A DNA stretch of 64,000 bases from REEB95 sp050729835 (GTDB lineage: Bacteria > Pseudomonadota > Alphaproteobacteria > ATCC43930 > CGMCC-115725): assembly GCA_050729835.1 (NCBI GenBank), contig JBOHLS010000004.1, forward strand, positions 1-64,000, given 5' to 3'. The position numbers and the translations under genes are program-made. The notes under the pieces were generated by a model. The model searched no databases and was not told the origin of the DNA. It worked only from the letters and a program-made list of their open reading frames with translations. This document shows positions 41,314 to 50,239 of the stretch, in pieces (the first letter of the stretch is position 1; the number at the start of each line of letters is the position of its first letter).

Positions 41314-42708
41314 ATGACGGGCCCGACCAAGGACTACGCCGCCACCAGCTTCTGGCTCGAGACCTGCGGCGACGACCTGACACCGCGGCCGGCTTTGGCC
41401 AGTTCGACCGCCGTCGACGTGGCCATCCTCGGCGCCGGCTATACCGGCTTGTGGACCGCCTATTATCTCCTGGCGCGGCAACCGTCGCTAAAGATCGCCG
41501 TCGTCGAGTGCGAGACCGCCGGCTTCGGCGCTTCGGGGCGCAACGGCTCGTGGTGCAGCGCGCATTTCCCGGTGAGTCCCGGCATCGTCGCCGAGCGATT
41601 CGGACGGGAAAAGGCAGTGGCGCTTTATCGCGCGATGGCCGCGTCGGTCGACGAGGTGGCGCGGGTCGCGGCACTCGAGAAGTTCGACATCCAGTTCGTC
41701 AAAGGCGGCAGCCTATCGGTCGCGCATGGACCGGCACAGCTGCCGGCGGTGCGTGAAGCCCATGCCGAGTTCGCGGCCTTGGGGCTCGGTGATCGCGTCG
41801 CGCTGCTCGACAAGGCGCAGACCGATGCGCTGGTCAGGATCGAGGGCGTGCTCGGCGCCGTGTTCTACAAGGACGCCGCCAGCATCCATCCCGGCCGGCT
41901 GGTGCGCGGTCTGGCGCGCGCGGTCGAGCGCAAAGGCGCGACGATCTACGAGCAGACCGAGGTGACCGGCTTCACGCCCGGCGCGCGGCCGGTGCTGCAC
42001 ACCGCCGCCGGCGACGTCACCGCCCGGACCGTCGTGCTCTGCGGCGAGGCCTGGCTCACGCGCCTCACGCCGCTGCACCGCAAGCTGATCCCGGTCTATT
42101 CTCTGATGGCATTGACCGAGCCCCTGTCCGCGGCCGATTGGGCGGCGATCGGCTGGCGCCATCGCGAAGACATCGATTCCTGCCGCCTCACCATCGAATA
42201 CATGGCCAAGACGGCGGACGGGCGCATCCTGTTCGGCGGACGCGGCGCGCCTTATCACTTCGGCTCGCGCATCGACGAGGCCTACGACCGCCACGCGCCG
42301 ACGATCCAGATGTTCGAGGACGGCGTGCGCGCCTGGTTCCCGCGCCTCAAGGACGTGCGCTTCACCCATGCCTGGGGCGGGCCGCTCGGCGTGCCGCGCG
42401 ATTTCATGCCGACCATGAGCTTCGATCCGGCGCAGAACGTGGCCAGCGCGCGCGGCTATGTCGGCAACGGCGTCGCCACCACCAACCTCGCCGGCCGCGT
42501 GCTGGCCGACCTGATCGCCGGCGAGCGGACCGCGATCACCGAGCTGCCCTGCGTTAATCACCGCTCGCCCAGCTGGGAGATCGAGCCGCTGCGCTGGCTC
42601 GCGGTTCATTACATCCAGCGCGCCTATTGGAATCTCGACAGAAAGGCCGAGCGCACCGGCATCCCGCCCGATGGCAAATCGCTCGCCGAACGCCTGACGC
42701 GGCATTAG
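41314..42708 (+). CDS. FAD-dependent amine/amino-acid oxidoreductase (DAO family, PuuB-like)
   Basis: A 464-residue DAO-fold oxidoreductase close in type to gamma-glutamylputrescine oxidase. The FAD motif is VAILGAGYTGLWTAYYL near residue 35, with AGFGASGRNGSWCSAHFPVS next; the GASGRNGG-like motif is typical of PuuB/OrdL proteins. The later part has RILFGGRGAPYHFGSRID and GYVGNGVATTNLAGRVLADL. An aldehyde dehydrogenase gene follows 21 bases later, as expected for a pathway that oxidises an amine to an aldehyde and then to an acid. Substrate not determined. Confidence 0.88.
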   Translation: MTGPTKDYAATSFWLETCGDDLTPRPALASSTAVDVAILGAGYTGLWTAYYLLARQPSLKIAVVECETAGFGASGRNGSWCSAHFPVSPGIVAERFGREKAVALYRAMAASVDEVARVAALEKFDIQFVKGGSLSVAHGPAQLPAVREAHAEFAALGLGDRVALLDKAQTDALVRIEGVLGAVFYKDAASIHPGRLVRGLARAVERKGATIYEQTEVTGFTPGARPVLHTAAGDVTARTVVLCGEAWLTRLTPLHRKLIPVYSLMALTEPLSAADWAAIGWRHREDIDSCRLTIEYMAKTADGRILFGGRGAPYHFGSRIDEAYDRHAPTIQMFEDGVRAWFPRLKDVRFTHAWGGPLGVPRDFMPTMSFDPAQNVASARGYVGNGVATTNLAGRVLADLIAGERTAITELPCVNHRSPSWEIEPLRWLAVHYIQRAYWNLDRKAERTGIPPDGKSLAERLTRH

Positions 42709-42729
42709 CCTGACGCGCAGGAGGTGCGC

Positions 42730-44205
42730 ATGCTTCGACCGATCTTGATTAATGGGAAATTCATCTCGGCCAAATCCAACGTCGCGATTCCGGTCCACAA
42801 CCCCGCCACCATGGCGCCGCTCGACGGCATCCCGTCTTGCGGCGCGGCCGATATCGACGCGGCGGTGCAGGCGGCGCGCGCGGCGCAGCCGGCATGGTGG
42901 CGCCTCTCGGGCCTGGAAAAGGCCGAAATGCTGCACGAGATCGCGGCGCGCATCCGCGCCCGGCAAAAGCCGATCGCCACCTTGATGACGCAGGAGACCG
43001 GCAAGCCGCTGATCGAATCGATCGACGGCGTGCAATGGGTGGCCGAGTGCTTCGATTATTTCGCCGAGGTCGGGCGCGCGACGCTGGGCCTCACCGTGCC
43101 GCCCGGCGCCGCCCACCAGATCAATTTCGTGCGCAAGGAACCTTACGGCGTGGTGGCGTGCATCGCGCCGTTCAATTTTCCGCTGCTGCTGATGGCGTGG
43201 AAGATGGTGCCGGCGATCGTCGCCGGCAACACAACAGTGTGCAAGCCGCCGCACCAGAATCCGCTGGCCAACCTGCTGATGGCCGAATGCTACGACGTGC
43301 TGCCGCCGGGCGTGATCAACATGGTCACCGGCGCCGGCGACACCGGCAAGCTGCTGACCGAGCATCCCGGCATCGACATGATCGCCTTCACCGGCTCGAC
43401 CGCGGTCGGCCGCCAGATCGCGGCTTCGGCCGGGGCGCAACTCAAGAAGGTCAACCTCGAGTTGGGCGGCATCGACCCGCTGGTCGTGTTCGACGACGCC
43501 GATCTCGAGGTCGCGGTGCGCGGCGCCGCCTGGGCGCGGCTGCTGAACGCCGGACAGGTTTGCACATCATCGAAGCGCATCTACGTGGTCGAGCCGATCG
43601 CCGACGAATTCACGCGGCGCATCGTCGACCACGTCAAGACGCTTAAGGTGGGCGACCCGATGGACCCCAAGACTGACATGGGGCCGATGATCTCGGCCGA
43701 CGCGGTCGACAAGCTCGAGAAGCAGGTCGCGACCGCGCTGTCCGAGGGCGCGCAGCTGCTGCTCGGCGGCAAGCGGTTTCAGCCGACGGGCCTGCCGGGC
43801 CATTTCTTCCAGCCGACGGTGCTGACCAACGTGCGTCACGGCGGCATAGCCACCACCGAGGAGCTGTTCGGCCCGGTAGTTTCGATCTTCCGCGCCAAGG
43901 ACGCAGCCGAGGCGATCCGCCTCGCTAACGATTCGGAATACGGCCTCGGCGCCTCGATCTACACCAAGAGCCTCGAGCTCGCGATGCGAGCGATGGACAA
44001 CATCAAGGCGGGCAGCTTCTGGATCAACGATCCGCTCGAGGATAACAACGCCGCGCCCTTCGGCGGCATGCGCCACAGCGGCATCGGCCGCGAATTGGGC
44101 GCCGAGGGGCTCGACGCCTTCCGCGAGCCGAAGCACGTCCATCTCGATTACGTCCAGGAGCGCAAGCACGACTGGTTCCCCTACGCCGCGCGCAAGATTC
44201 CCTGA
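42730..44205 (+). CDS. Aldehyde dehydrogenase
   Basis: NAD(P)-dependent aldehyde dehydrogenase, 491 residues. Cofactor region IAPFNFPLLLMAWKMVPAIV and FTGSTAVGRQIA; catalytic Glu in VNLELGGIDPLVVFDDAD and catalytic Cys in NAGQVCTSSKRIYV, both in canonical spacing. The ATG at 42730 was chosen over the GTG six bases upstream because GGAGG lies at the right distance. Directly downstream of the DAO-family oxidase, it probably oxidises the aldehyde that enzyme makes. A large palindrome marks its 3' end. Confidence 0.95.
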   Translation: MLRPILINGKFISAKSNVAIPVHNPATMAPLDGIPSCGAADIDAAVQAARAAQPAWWRLSGLEKAEMLHEIAARIRARQKPIATLMTQETGKPLIESIDGVQWVAECFDYFAEVGRATLGLTVPPGAAHQINFVRKEPYGVVACIAPFNFPLLLMAWKMVPAIVAGNTTVCKPPHQNPLANLLMAECYDVLPPGVINMVTGAGDTGKLLTEHPGIDMIAFTGSTAVGRQIAASAGAQLKKVNLELGGIDPLVVFDDADLEVAVRGAAWARLLNAGQVCTSSKRIYVVEPIADEFTRRIVDHVKTLKVGDPMDPKTDMGPMISADAVDKLEKQVATALSEGAQLLLGGKRFQPTGLPGHFFQPTVLTNVRHGGIATTEELFGPVVSIFRAKDAAEAIRLANDSEYGLGASIYTKSLELAMRAMDNIKAGSFWINDPLEDNNAAPFGGMRHSGIGRELGAEGLDAFREPKHVHLDYVQERKHDWFPYAARKIP

Positions 44206-44231
44206 CGCGGCGCGCGCGACGGAACCGCGAC

Positions 44232-44346
44232 GTTAGAGCGCGATCGGATCGGGTTGAGACAGCCCCCTCACCCTTCCCTCTCCCCCAACTTGGGGGAGAG
44301 GGAAGGGTGAGGGGGTGTGATTCGATCTCAACCGATCACACTCTAG
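44232..44346. repeat. MITE/REP-like palindromic element with 26-bp perfect hairpin
   Basis: A perfect 26-base inverted repeat with a one-base centre (arms 44263-44288 and 44290-44315; left arm CCCCCTCACCCTTCCCTCTC…) is framed by imperfect outer arms (TAGAGCGCGATCGG on the left, CCGATCACACTCTA on the right). The complete element lies between two convergent genes and would work as a bidirectional terminator. Its right end supplies the TAG stop of the monoamine oxidase gene. The outer arms look like dispersed 'agagcgcgatcggttgag' repeats of alphaproteobacteria (memory). Confidence 0.8.
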
Positions 44347-45881
44347 GATCTCAAGATCGTCCGGGCCGCCATCGCGCCTGATTGCAGCGCGCCTTCCATG
44401 AAGCCGTAAAACGGCAGGCAGACGTGCTCGCCGGCGAAGTGCAGATGCCGGCGGAACGGCTGGCTCAGGAACTTGCCGACGCGGGTCACTTCGCCGGGCG
44501 CCGGGCAGGAATATCCGCCCCAGGTCCAGGGCTCCAGCGGCCAGGCGACGAAGCGCGGCCAGCGTTCGCGGCTGGCGGGATAGCCCTTGTAGATCTGCCC
44601 GATCCGCCGGTCGTAGAATCGGTGCAGGCGGACGGGATGGCGTTTGTCGTAGACGGCCAGCGCCCGTTCGGCGACCTTGCCGCCGGCAAACAGGGCAAAG
44701 TGGATATTCTGTCCCGGCGCCTGCATCTGGTTGTCGGTCGCGTCCCAGGTCATGCCGAAATTCTCGGATGTACTGTTGGGCGAGAGCTTGCTGGCGAACC
44801 AGAACCGCTCCTGCACCGTGCTGAAATATTTCACCACCGTTCCCATCGACATGCGGTAGGACGGATCGATCGGCGGATCAAACTCGATTCGGTCCCAGGC
44901 GCTCGGCGGCACCGCCAGCACCGCGTGATCGGCCGAAACCGGCCGTCCGCGCCGCGGCGTCACGGTGACGCCGCGCTCGTCGACCGCGATGCGCTTGACC
45001 CAGTTGGACAGCTGCACCTCGCCGCCCTGCCGTTCGATCGTTTCGGCCAGGCGGAACGCCAGCGACTGATTGCCGTTTTCGCAGCGGACGTTCTCGACTT
45101 GGGTGAAATAGGAATCGGCATGCTCCTGCTTGCCGGTTTGCGCATGCGCGGCGCCGGCGACCAGGGCCAAGATCCCGAGATAGCTCTGGCGCGTCGCGGG
45201 CACGCCGTTGTTGTTGGCGAATTGCGCCTTGATCACCGCCTCGGCCAAGGGGGAAACGTCGAGCTTTTCGACCCAGTCGGCGATCGACCGGTTATCCCAG
45301 CGTTCGGCGTGCGGCGCGAGCCAGGGCTTGTAAGGCCTGGTCAGGCTGCGCGCCTCCCGGCACAGCCGGTTGATCGCACCGGTCATCTCGTCGTAGATGC
45401 GCTCGACCCTCTTCGCCGGCAGGAGCCTGCCGCCGAACTGCGTCGGCATCTCGAGATTGAGCGCGGCATAGTCGTCGTCGTCGGTGATCATCGATAGGCC
45501 GAGCTCGAAATGCTCCGCCAGGCTCATCCACAGCGGATGGGCATAGCCGATGAATTCGCCGCCGGCCTCGGTGATCTGCTTGGATCGGCGATCGATCCAG
45601 CTCCAGACGCGGCCGCCGACGCGCGACCGCGCCTCGAAGACAGTGACCTTGTGGCTGTTCGCCAGGATGAACCCCGCCATGAGCCCGGCCAATCCACCAC
45701 CGATGACGACCACGCGCGGCCGCCGGGCCTTGGGCGCGGCTTCGCTCGACGCCAGCCACTGCTCGATCGGGAAGCGTCGCTTGAACCAGGCGATGCGGTC
45801 GCGCACCAGCCGCTGTTGATCGCTGCCGGAAATCTGCAGCCCGAACCGTCTGTGCAACCGTGCGTAAAGCGAGCGCGACAT
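44343..45881 (-). CDS. Flavin monoamine oxidase-family protein
   Basis: A 512-residue FAD amine oxidase. Dinucleotide fold VVVIGGGLAGLMAGFILA at about residue 57, then VFEARSRVGGRVWSWIDR and GGEFIGYAHPLW; the C-terminal FAD contact is HLHFAGEHVCLPFYGFMEGA followed by LQSGAMAARTIL. A helical N-terminal extension of about 50 residues precedes the fold (RIAWFKRRFPIEQW). There is no Tat or Sec signal, so it is cytoplasmic. The stop codon lies in the flanking palindromic repeat. It is followed upstream by the Rieske–flavodoxin gene on the same strand, 33 bases away. Confidence 0.9.
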   Translation of the reverse strand: MSRSLYARLHRRFGLQISGSDQQRLVRDRIAWFKRRFPIEQWLASSEAAPKARRPRVVVIGGGLAGLMAGFILANSHKVTVFEARSRVGGRVWSWIDRRSKQITEAGGEFIGYAHPLWMSLAEHFELGLSMITDDDDYAALNLEMPTQFGGRLLPAKRVERIYDEMTGAINRLCREARSLTRPYKPWLAPHAERWDNRSIADWVEKLDVSPLAEAVIKAQFANNNGVPATRQSYLGILALVAGAAHAQTGKQEHADSYFTQVENVRCENGNQSLAFRLAETIERQGGEVQLSNWVKRIAVDERGVTVTPRRGRPVSADHAVLAVPPSAWDRIEFDPPIDPSYRMSMGTVVKYFSTVQERFWFASKLSPNSTSENFGMTWDATDNQMQAPGQNIHFALFAGGKVAERALAVYDKRHPVRLHRFYDRRIGQIYKGYPASRERWPRFVAWPLEPWTWGGYSCPAPGEVTRVGKFLSQPFRRHLHFAGEHVCLPFYGFMEGALQSGAMAARTILRS

Positions 45882-45914
45882 GCGTTACTCCCCCAATGCC
45901 AAAAGCCGATCAAC

Positions 45915-47036
45915 CTAATCCGCGTCGACCGTCTCGTCCTCTTCCATGACCGGGCGGCCCTTGCGCCCGCCGGCCGCCAGCGGCGGCGGCGCACCCTCGG
46001 CCGCGACCAGCTTGCCGGCAAGCTCAAGGCAACGGCCGGCGAGCGCAGCCGCGCCTTGGGCCAGCGATTTCGATTCGCGCACGATGCGCACGTTGTTCTC
46101 CATGTCCTCGTGCGACCAGCCGCGCGAATGGGCGATGTAGGGGAATTGTGGGAACAAGAATCCGAGCTCGGCGAAGAACCCTAGCATCGAGCCCGCGACG
46201 GCCTGGATGTTGTCCTGGCCGCCGACGACGATGAAGGCCGCGACCTTGTTGCGGATCAGGAGCTTTTCATTGCGCGAAATATCCACCTGAGCGCAGTTGA
46301 GGCGCTCCACCATCTTGAAATAGAGCGACGAGGCCGAGCCCCAGCGGATCGGCGTCGAGACGATGACGGCGTCGGCCCAGAACACCAGCGTCTCGTAGAC
46401 CTGGTCCATCTGGTCGGCCGGGTCCATCTGGGTGATCGAGCACGGCCAGGTGCAAGCGTAGTAACTCTTCGAGAAATAGCCCTCGCAGGCGCGGAACTTG
46501 AGGTCGTTGAGGGTGATACGCTTGGTCTCGGCGCCGAGCCGCCGGCCTTCGGCCAGCGCGCAGTCGAGCAGATGGTCGGAGCCCGAGAAGCGCGGGTGGG
46601 CCGCATCCATCACGGTGGTCGAGATGCCGGCGAGGCGCAGGGGACCGGGCGCGCGCACCGGCTCACGCGACAGCGGATGCGGCGCGTGCGGCTTTTTCAT
46701 CCGCTTGGTCGGATTGGCGAGATCGATCAGGACGCGGCCTTTCTCGACCTTCACCGGAAAGGCGGGCACACAATCGTCCTCGAAACCGGGCTCGCCCTTA
46801 CCGGTGCAGCGGTCGAACTTCCAGCCGTGCCATGGGCACTTGATGAATCCGGTTTCGTCGAGCGTGCCTTCGCCCAACGGCCCGCCGACATGATTGCAGG
46901 TGTTGGCGATGGCGCCGAACACACCGTCGCGATAGGAGAGCGCGATGTCGGCGCGCCGTACCTTCACCGGCTGGCACGAATGCTTGGCAAGGTCGGCGGC
47001 GGCTCCGACATCGATCCATTCGGGTTCGCGGGCCAT
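45915..47036 (-). CDS. Rieske [2Fe-2S]–flavodoxin-like reductase fusion
   Basis: A 373-residue fusion. Residues 1 to about 110 are a Rieske ferredoxin domain with Cys-x-His in IANTCNHVGGPLGEG and Cys-x-x-His in FIKCPWHGWKFDRCTG. A proline/lysine linker (RMKKPHAPHPLSREPVRAPG) leads to a flavodoxin-fold NAD(P)H-dependent FMN reductase domain: LRLAGISTTVMDAAHPRFSG for the FMN phosphate loop, IVSTPIRWGSASSLYFKMVE and VVGGQDNIQAVAGS. Such proteins would pass electrons from NAD(P)H through FMN to the iron-sulphur centre within one chain. ATG 47036 sits behind GAGGAGA. It precedes the monoamine oxidase gene, 33 bases apart. Confidence 0.85.
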   Translation of the reverse strand: MAREPEWIDVGAAADLAKHSCQPVKVRRADIALSYRDGVFGAIANTCNHVGGPLGEGTLDETGFIKCPWHGWKFDRCTGKGEPGFEDDCVPAFPVKVEKGRVLIDLANPTKRMKKPHAPHPLSREPVRAPGPLRLAGISTTVMDAAHPRFSGSDHLLDCALAEGRRLGAETKRITLNDLKFRACEGYFSKSYYACTWPCSITQMDPADQMDQVYETLVFWADAVIVSTPIRWGSASSLYFKMVERLNCAQVDISRNEKLLIRNKVAAFIVVGGQDNIQAVAGSMLGFFAELGFLFPQFPYIAHSRGWSHEDMENNVRIVRESKSLAQGAAALAGRCLELAGKLVAAEGAPPPLAAGGRKGRPVMEEDETVDAD

Positions 47037-47184
47037 GGCAACGTCTCCTCGTAGACGGGTTTGCACCGAACGGCGATTGGATGGGAATCTGACGGCGGGC
47101 GCAACGTATCGAATAGGCCGCTTCACCGTCATTTTACTTTGGCCGTTTCGCCCCGCAGATTAAAATGACGAAAGGAAATCCGCC

Positions 47185-48027
47185 ATGGACAGAACGGATT
47201 GGCGGCCGTTGCGCGGCGTCGACCGCGGCCGGTTGCGGGAAGCCCGCCTGCAGGCGCACTACGCCGTGCAATGGCTCGCCCGCGCCGCGCGCGCCTATAT
47301 CCCGGCGCGGCCGGACGACGGCCACACCAATCTGGGCTGGGACGAGCGGTTCGACGGCTTCGCGACCCATCCGATTCGCGACGGCGTGCGTCTCGGCTTG
47401 AAGATCGCGGGCCTCGAGCTCGTCGTGCTCGGCGGCGGCAGCGGCGCGCCGGCCTTGCGCCTGGACGGCCAACGCGATGCCGCCGTGCGGCCGTGGCTCG
47501 GCGCGCGGATCGCTGCGCTCGGCCTCAATTCGGGCGGCCTTGACGCGCCGGCGCCTTACGCGCTGCCCGAGCACGCGATCGCCAAGGGCGCGGCCTATGC
47601 CGTCGCCAGCCTCGTCGATGCGCTGGCCGAGCTGGCGGCGTGGTTCGCCAATGCCGATCGCACGCTCGACGGCGTCCGCACGGCGATGGCGGAGCGGCAA
47701 TTCGCGGCCTCGGCGGTGCGCTGCTGGCCGCACCATTTCGACATCGCCACCCTGGCAACGCTCGGCGGCGCGGCGGCCCGGTCGGTGAGCGCGGGCCTGT
47801 CGCCAGGCGATGCGTGGTACGACGAGCCGTATTACTACGTCAGCCCCTATCCCTATCCCGACGCCGCGCGCCTGCCGCCTATGCCGCCGCTCGGCCATTG
47901 GCACACGCGCGGTTTTACGGCGGCGGTCGTGCCGGCGAGCCGCATCCTGGCGACACGCGACCGCCAAGCCGAGACCGCAGCCTTTCTGCGCGCCGCAACC
48001 GCCGGCGCCATCGCGGCTTTGGGCTGA
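47185..48027 (+). CDS. DUF5996-like protein
   Basis: A 280-residue soluble protein. From memory it matches DUF5996: a conserved WPHHFDIATLATL in the middle and SPGDAWYDEPYYYVSPYPYP near the C-terminus, then HWHTRGFTAAVVPASRIL. Those His, Asp and Tyr residues would fit a small-molecule or metal site, but no activity is known to me. The ATG follows GAAAGGAAAT. It is divergent from the Rieske fusion across 148 bases and converges on the dead MFS gene. Confidence 0.7.
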   Translation: MDRTDWRPLRGVDRGRLREARLQAHYAVQWLARAARAYIPARPDDGHTNLGWDERFDGFATHPIRDGVRLGLKIAGLELVVLGGGSGAPALRLDGQRDAAVRPWLGARIAALGLNSGGLDAPAPYALPEHAIAKGAAYAVASLVDALAELAAWFANADRTLDGVRTAMAERQFAASAVRCWPHHFDIATLATLGGAAARSVSAGLSPGDAWYDEPYYYVSPYPYPDAARLPPMPPLGHWHTRGFTAAVVPASRILATRDRQAETAAFLRAATAGAIAALG

Positions 48028-48045
48028 ACCGGCGGCCTCTGCAAG

Positions 48046-49199
48046 TCAGGCGCGCCCGGCCTGGAGCGCGGCGTTAAGCACCGCGGCGGCGACGCCCGAC
48101 GCCGTCTTGTCGACTGCCGACAGGATCGTGGTCGTCATCGCCGGCACCGCCAGCCCCATGCCGAGCGGAATCAGCGCGAAGCCCGGCAGCATGCGGAGAT
48201 AGGGCGTGTCCGGCCCGAGCCCGAGCAGCAGCGCAAACCCGGCAGCGCCCACGACAGCGCCGCCGATCATCGGCCGGCGAGCCAGCCGCTGGCGACGGTT
48301 GAGACGATGAAGGTTGAGATCAGCGGCAGATAGGCGAGACCGGCGGCCAACGCGCTGTAGCCGAGAACGCGCTGGAGATAGAGGCTCAAGACGAAGACGA
48401 CGCCATAATAGGTTAGGTTGGCGAACGTGCCGAAGCCAACCGCCGGCGCGAAGCCCGGCCGACGGAAGAAGCCCAGCGGCAGCATCGGCGCGCGGCTGCG
48501 CGCTTCGCAACGGACGAAGGCGACGCCGGCGGCAAGCGCGAAGCCGCCGAGCACCAGCGGATGGAACGGGCCGAGCGGCCGCAACTCGATCGTGCCGCCG
48601 GTGAGGCCGGTCAGCGCCGCGATCGCTAGTGCCTGGCCGGCGAGATCGAGATGCGGCGTGCGTGGCGCACGCGCAGTTTCGGGCAGCCGGGCGGTAAACC
48701 ACGCACCCAGAACGCAGACCGGCAGGTTGACCAGGAAAATCGCCCGCCAACTACCGGCCGCGATCCACAGGCCGACGACGCGGGCGCGCAGTCGTGCGTC
48801 GTGGTGACAGGCGTGATTGAGCAGCGCCAGCGAGCTCGGCAGCATCGCCGCCGCGTCGACGCCTTGCAGGGCACGCAGTGCGATCAGCAATCCGGCCCCG
48901 GGCGCCAAGCCGCAACCAAGCGAGGCCAGCGCGAACAGGCCGAGGCCGGCGCGAAAGATGCGGCGTGCGCCGAACCGGTCGCCGAGCACGCCAGCGCTCA
49001 GCAGCAGGACGGCGAAGACCAGCGCATAGGCGTCGACCACCCATTGCAGAACGTCGACCGGCACCTGGAGCGCGGCGCCAATGCGCGGCAGGGCGACGTT
49101 GACGATGGTGACGTCGAGATGGATCAGGGCGAAGCCGAGGCTGGCGGCAGCCAGCGCGGCGCCGATTCCGCGGATGGCGGGACCCGTTTCGTGTGCCAT
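48046..49199 (-). pseudogene. Broken MFS drug-efflux pump (EmrB/QacA type)
   Basis: The N-terminal part from ATG 49199 is an EmrB-type pump (DVTIVNVALPRIGAALQV; WVVDAYALVFAVLLLSAGVL; GDRFGARRIFRAGL). It stops at 48267-48269 in CTC-GCC-GGC-CGA-TGA. One base lost near 48270 explains this: the other frame continues as GRPMIGGAVVGAAGF…GMGLAVPAMTTTILSAVD. Two other defects exist. Where homologues have GPxLGG (motif C) between GLW and WR, this reads GLWIAAGSWRAIFL, so about 20 residues are missing. The C-terminus ends at ALQAGRA, short of the last helices of a 14-helix pump. The protein is not functional as read. Confidence 0.85.
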
Positions 49200-49231
49200 G
49201 CGCGGAACCTAGGCAATCTCGGCCGCCGGAC

Positions 49232-49251
49232 GTTTCATCGGCGGGTGAAAC
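49232..49251. promoter_or_regulatory. Inverted repeat in the divergent promoter region
   Basis: GTTTCA (49232-49237) and TGAAAC (49246-49251) are separated by 8 bases, between the divergent MFS and ArsR-type genes. It is a candidate binding site of the adjacent regulator, now itself broken. The half-sites resemble parS arms, but the 8-base spacer rules out a canonical parS. Confidence 0.45.
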
Positions 49252-49306
49252 AACCGCGTCCCTGTGCCTAATCATAGTGTGACACACCCGAGCTTCGGAG
49301 CCGCCC

Positions 49307-50044
49307 ATGGAAGCCAACGTCGCCGTGCCCGCCGCCCTGGTCGCCGATCCGGCGCGCGCCACCATCCTGATGGCGCTGCTCGACGGGCGCGCCCAGCCGG
49401 CGACGGCGCTCGCCTATGCCGCCGGCATCTCGACGCAATCGGCCAGCAACCATCTGAACAAGCTGGTCGCCGGCGGGTTGCTGCGCCTCAGGAGCGCCGG
49501 ACGGCATCGCTATTACTGTCTCGCCAGCGCCGTGATCGTGCACGTGCTCGAAGGCCTCGCCGGTCTCGCGCCGGCGGTGAAAAGCCTGAAGACGCCGCGC
49601 TCACCGCAAGTGCGCGAGCTGCGCGTGGCGCGCAGCTGTTACGACCACCTCGCGGGACGATTGGGGGTTGCGTTGGCCGATGCGTTGGTGCGGCAGGGTT
49701 GGCTTGCGGAGATCGCCGGCGACGACGAACGCTACGCCATCACCGAAGAAGGTCGCGAACGCTTCGCAGCGTTCGGCATCGTGCTCGACGGGGCCAAACC
49801 TGATCGGCGCGGCCTAGCACGCTAATGTCTCGACTGGACCGAGCGCTGCAATCATCTTGCGGGCCCCGCGGGCGTGCGCTTGTTGGCGCGGCTGACGGCG
49901 CTCGGCTGGCTCGAGCGCGGCAATGGGCTGCGGGGGCGCGGCGTCACGGTGACGCCGGCTGGCATCGCCGGTCTGCGCGACAGGTTCGGGCTGGCGGTTG
50001 AGGAATCTTTTGCGCTCCAGCCGGCCGCCTTAAGCGCAGCTTAA
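49307..50044 (+). pseudogene. ArsR-type regulator with in-frame TAA
   Basis: The first 172 codons encode an ArsR-family winged helix (ATILMALLDGRAQPATALAY, then STQSASNHLNKLVAGGLLRL) and part of the C-terminal region. TAA at 49823 ends the frame, but the next codon starts CLDWTERCNHLAGPAGVRLL, the conserved C-terminal half of this regulator family, followed by GVTVTPAGIAGLRDRFGLA. It reads on to a TAA at 50042 with no frameshift. A single nonsense change therefore cuts off about 72 residues. Loss may be complete or partial; the DNA-binding part is intact. It is divergent from the MFS pseudogene, its likely target. Confidence 0.82.
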
Positions 50045-50121
50045 GGCCGATCCCGTAAACCAAGCTGGCGGCGCGACTTGCAATGCCCGCCGGGGTTTTG
50101 CATGATCGCCGCCTTTGGAGC

Positions 50122-50196
50122 GCGGGCGTAGCTCAGGGGTAGAGCACAACCTTGCCAAGGTTGGGGTCGAGGGTTCGAATCCCTTCGCCCGCTCCA
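50122..50196 (+). tRNA. tRNA-Gly (GCC anticodon)
   Basis: A complete cloverleaf: acceptor GCGGGCG pairs with CGCCCGC, D arm GCTCAGGGGTAGAGC, anticodon stem CAACC/GGTTG with loop TTGCCAA (anticodon GCC at 50154-50156), TpsiC arm GGGTTCGAATCCC and an encoded CCA end. It reads glycine GGC/GGT codons. Confidence 0.97.
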
Positions 50197-50239
50197 GTTT
50201 CTTCCACATCGCGGCGACGATCGCCGGCCAGCCGCCGCC

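Noticed and set aside
44263..44315. CRISPR or tandem repeat unit
   Set aside because: It is a single palindrome with no spaced copies nearby; no repeat–spacer array exists in the window.
49232..49251. parS site
   Set aside because: Half-sites resemble parS arms, but an 8-base spacer breaks the required 16-base palindrome, and location beside a drug-pump regulator fits an operator better.
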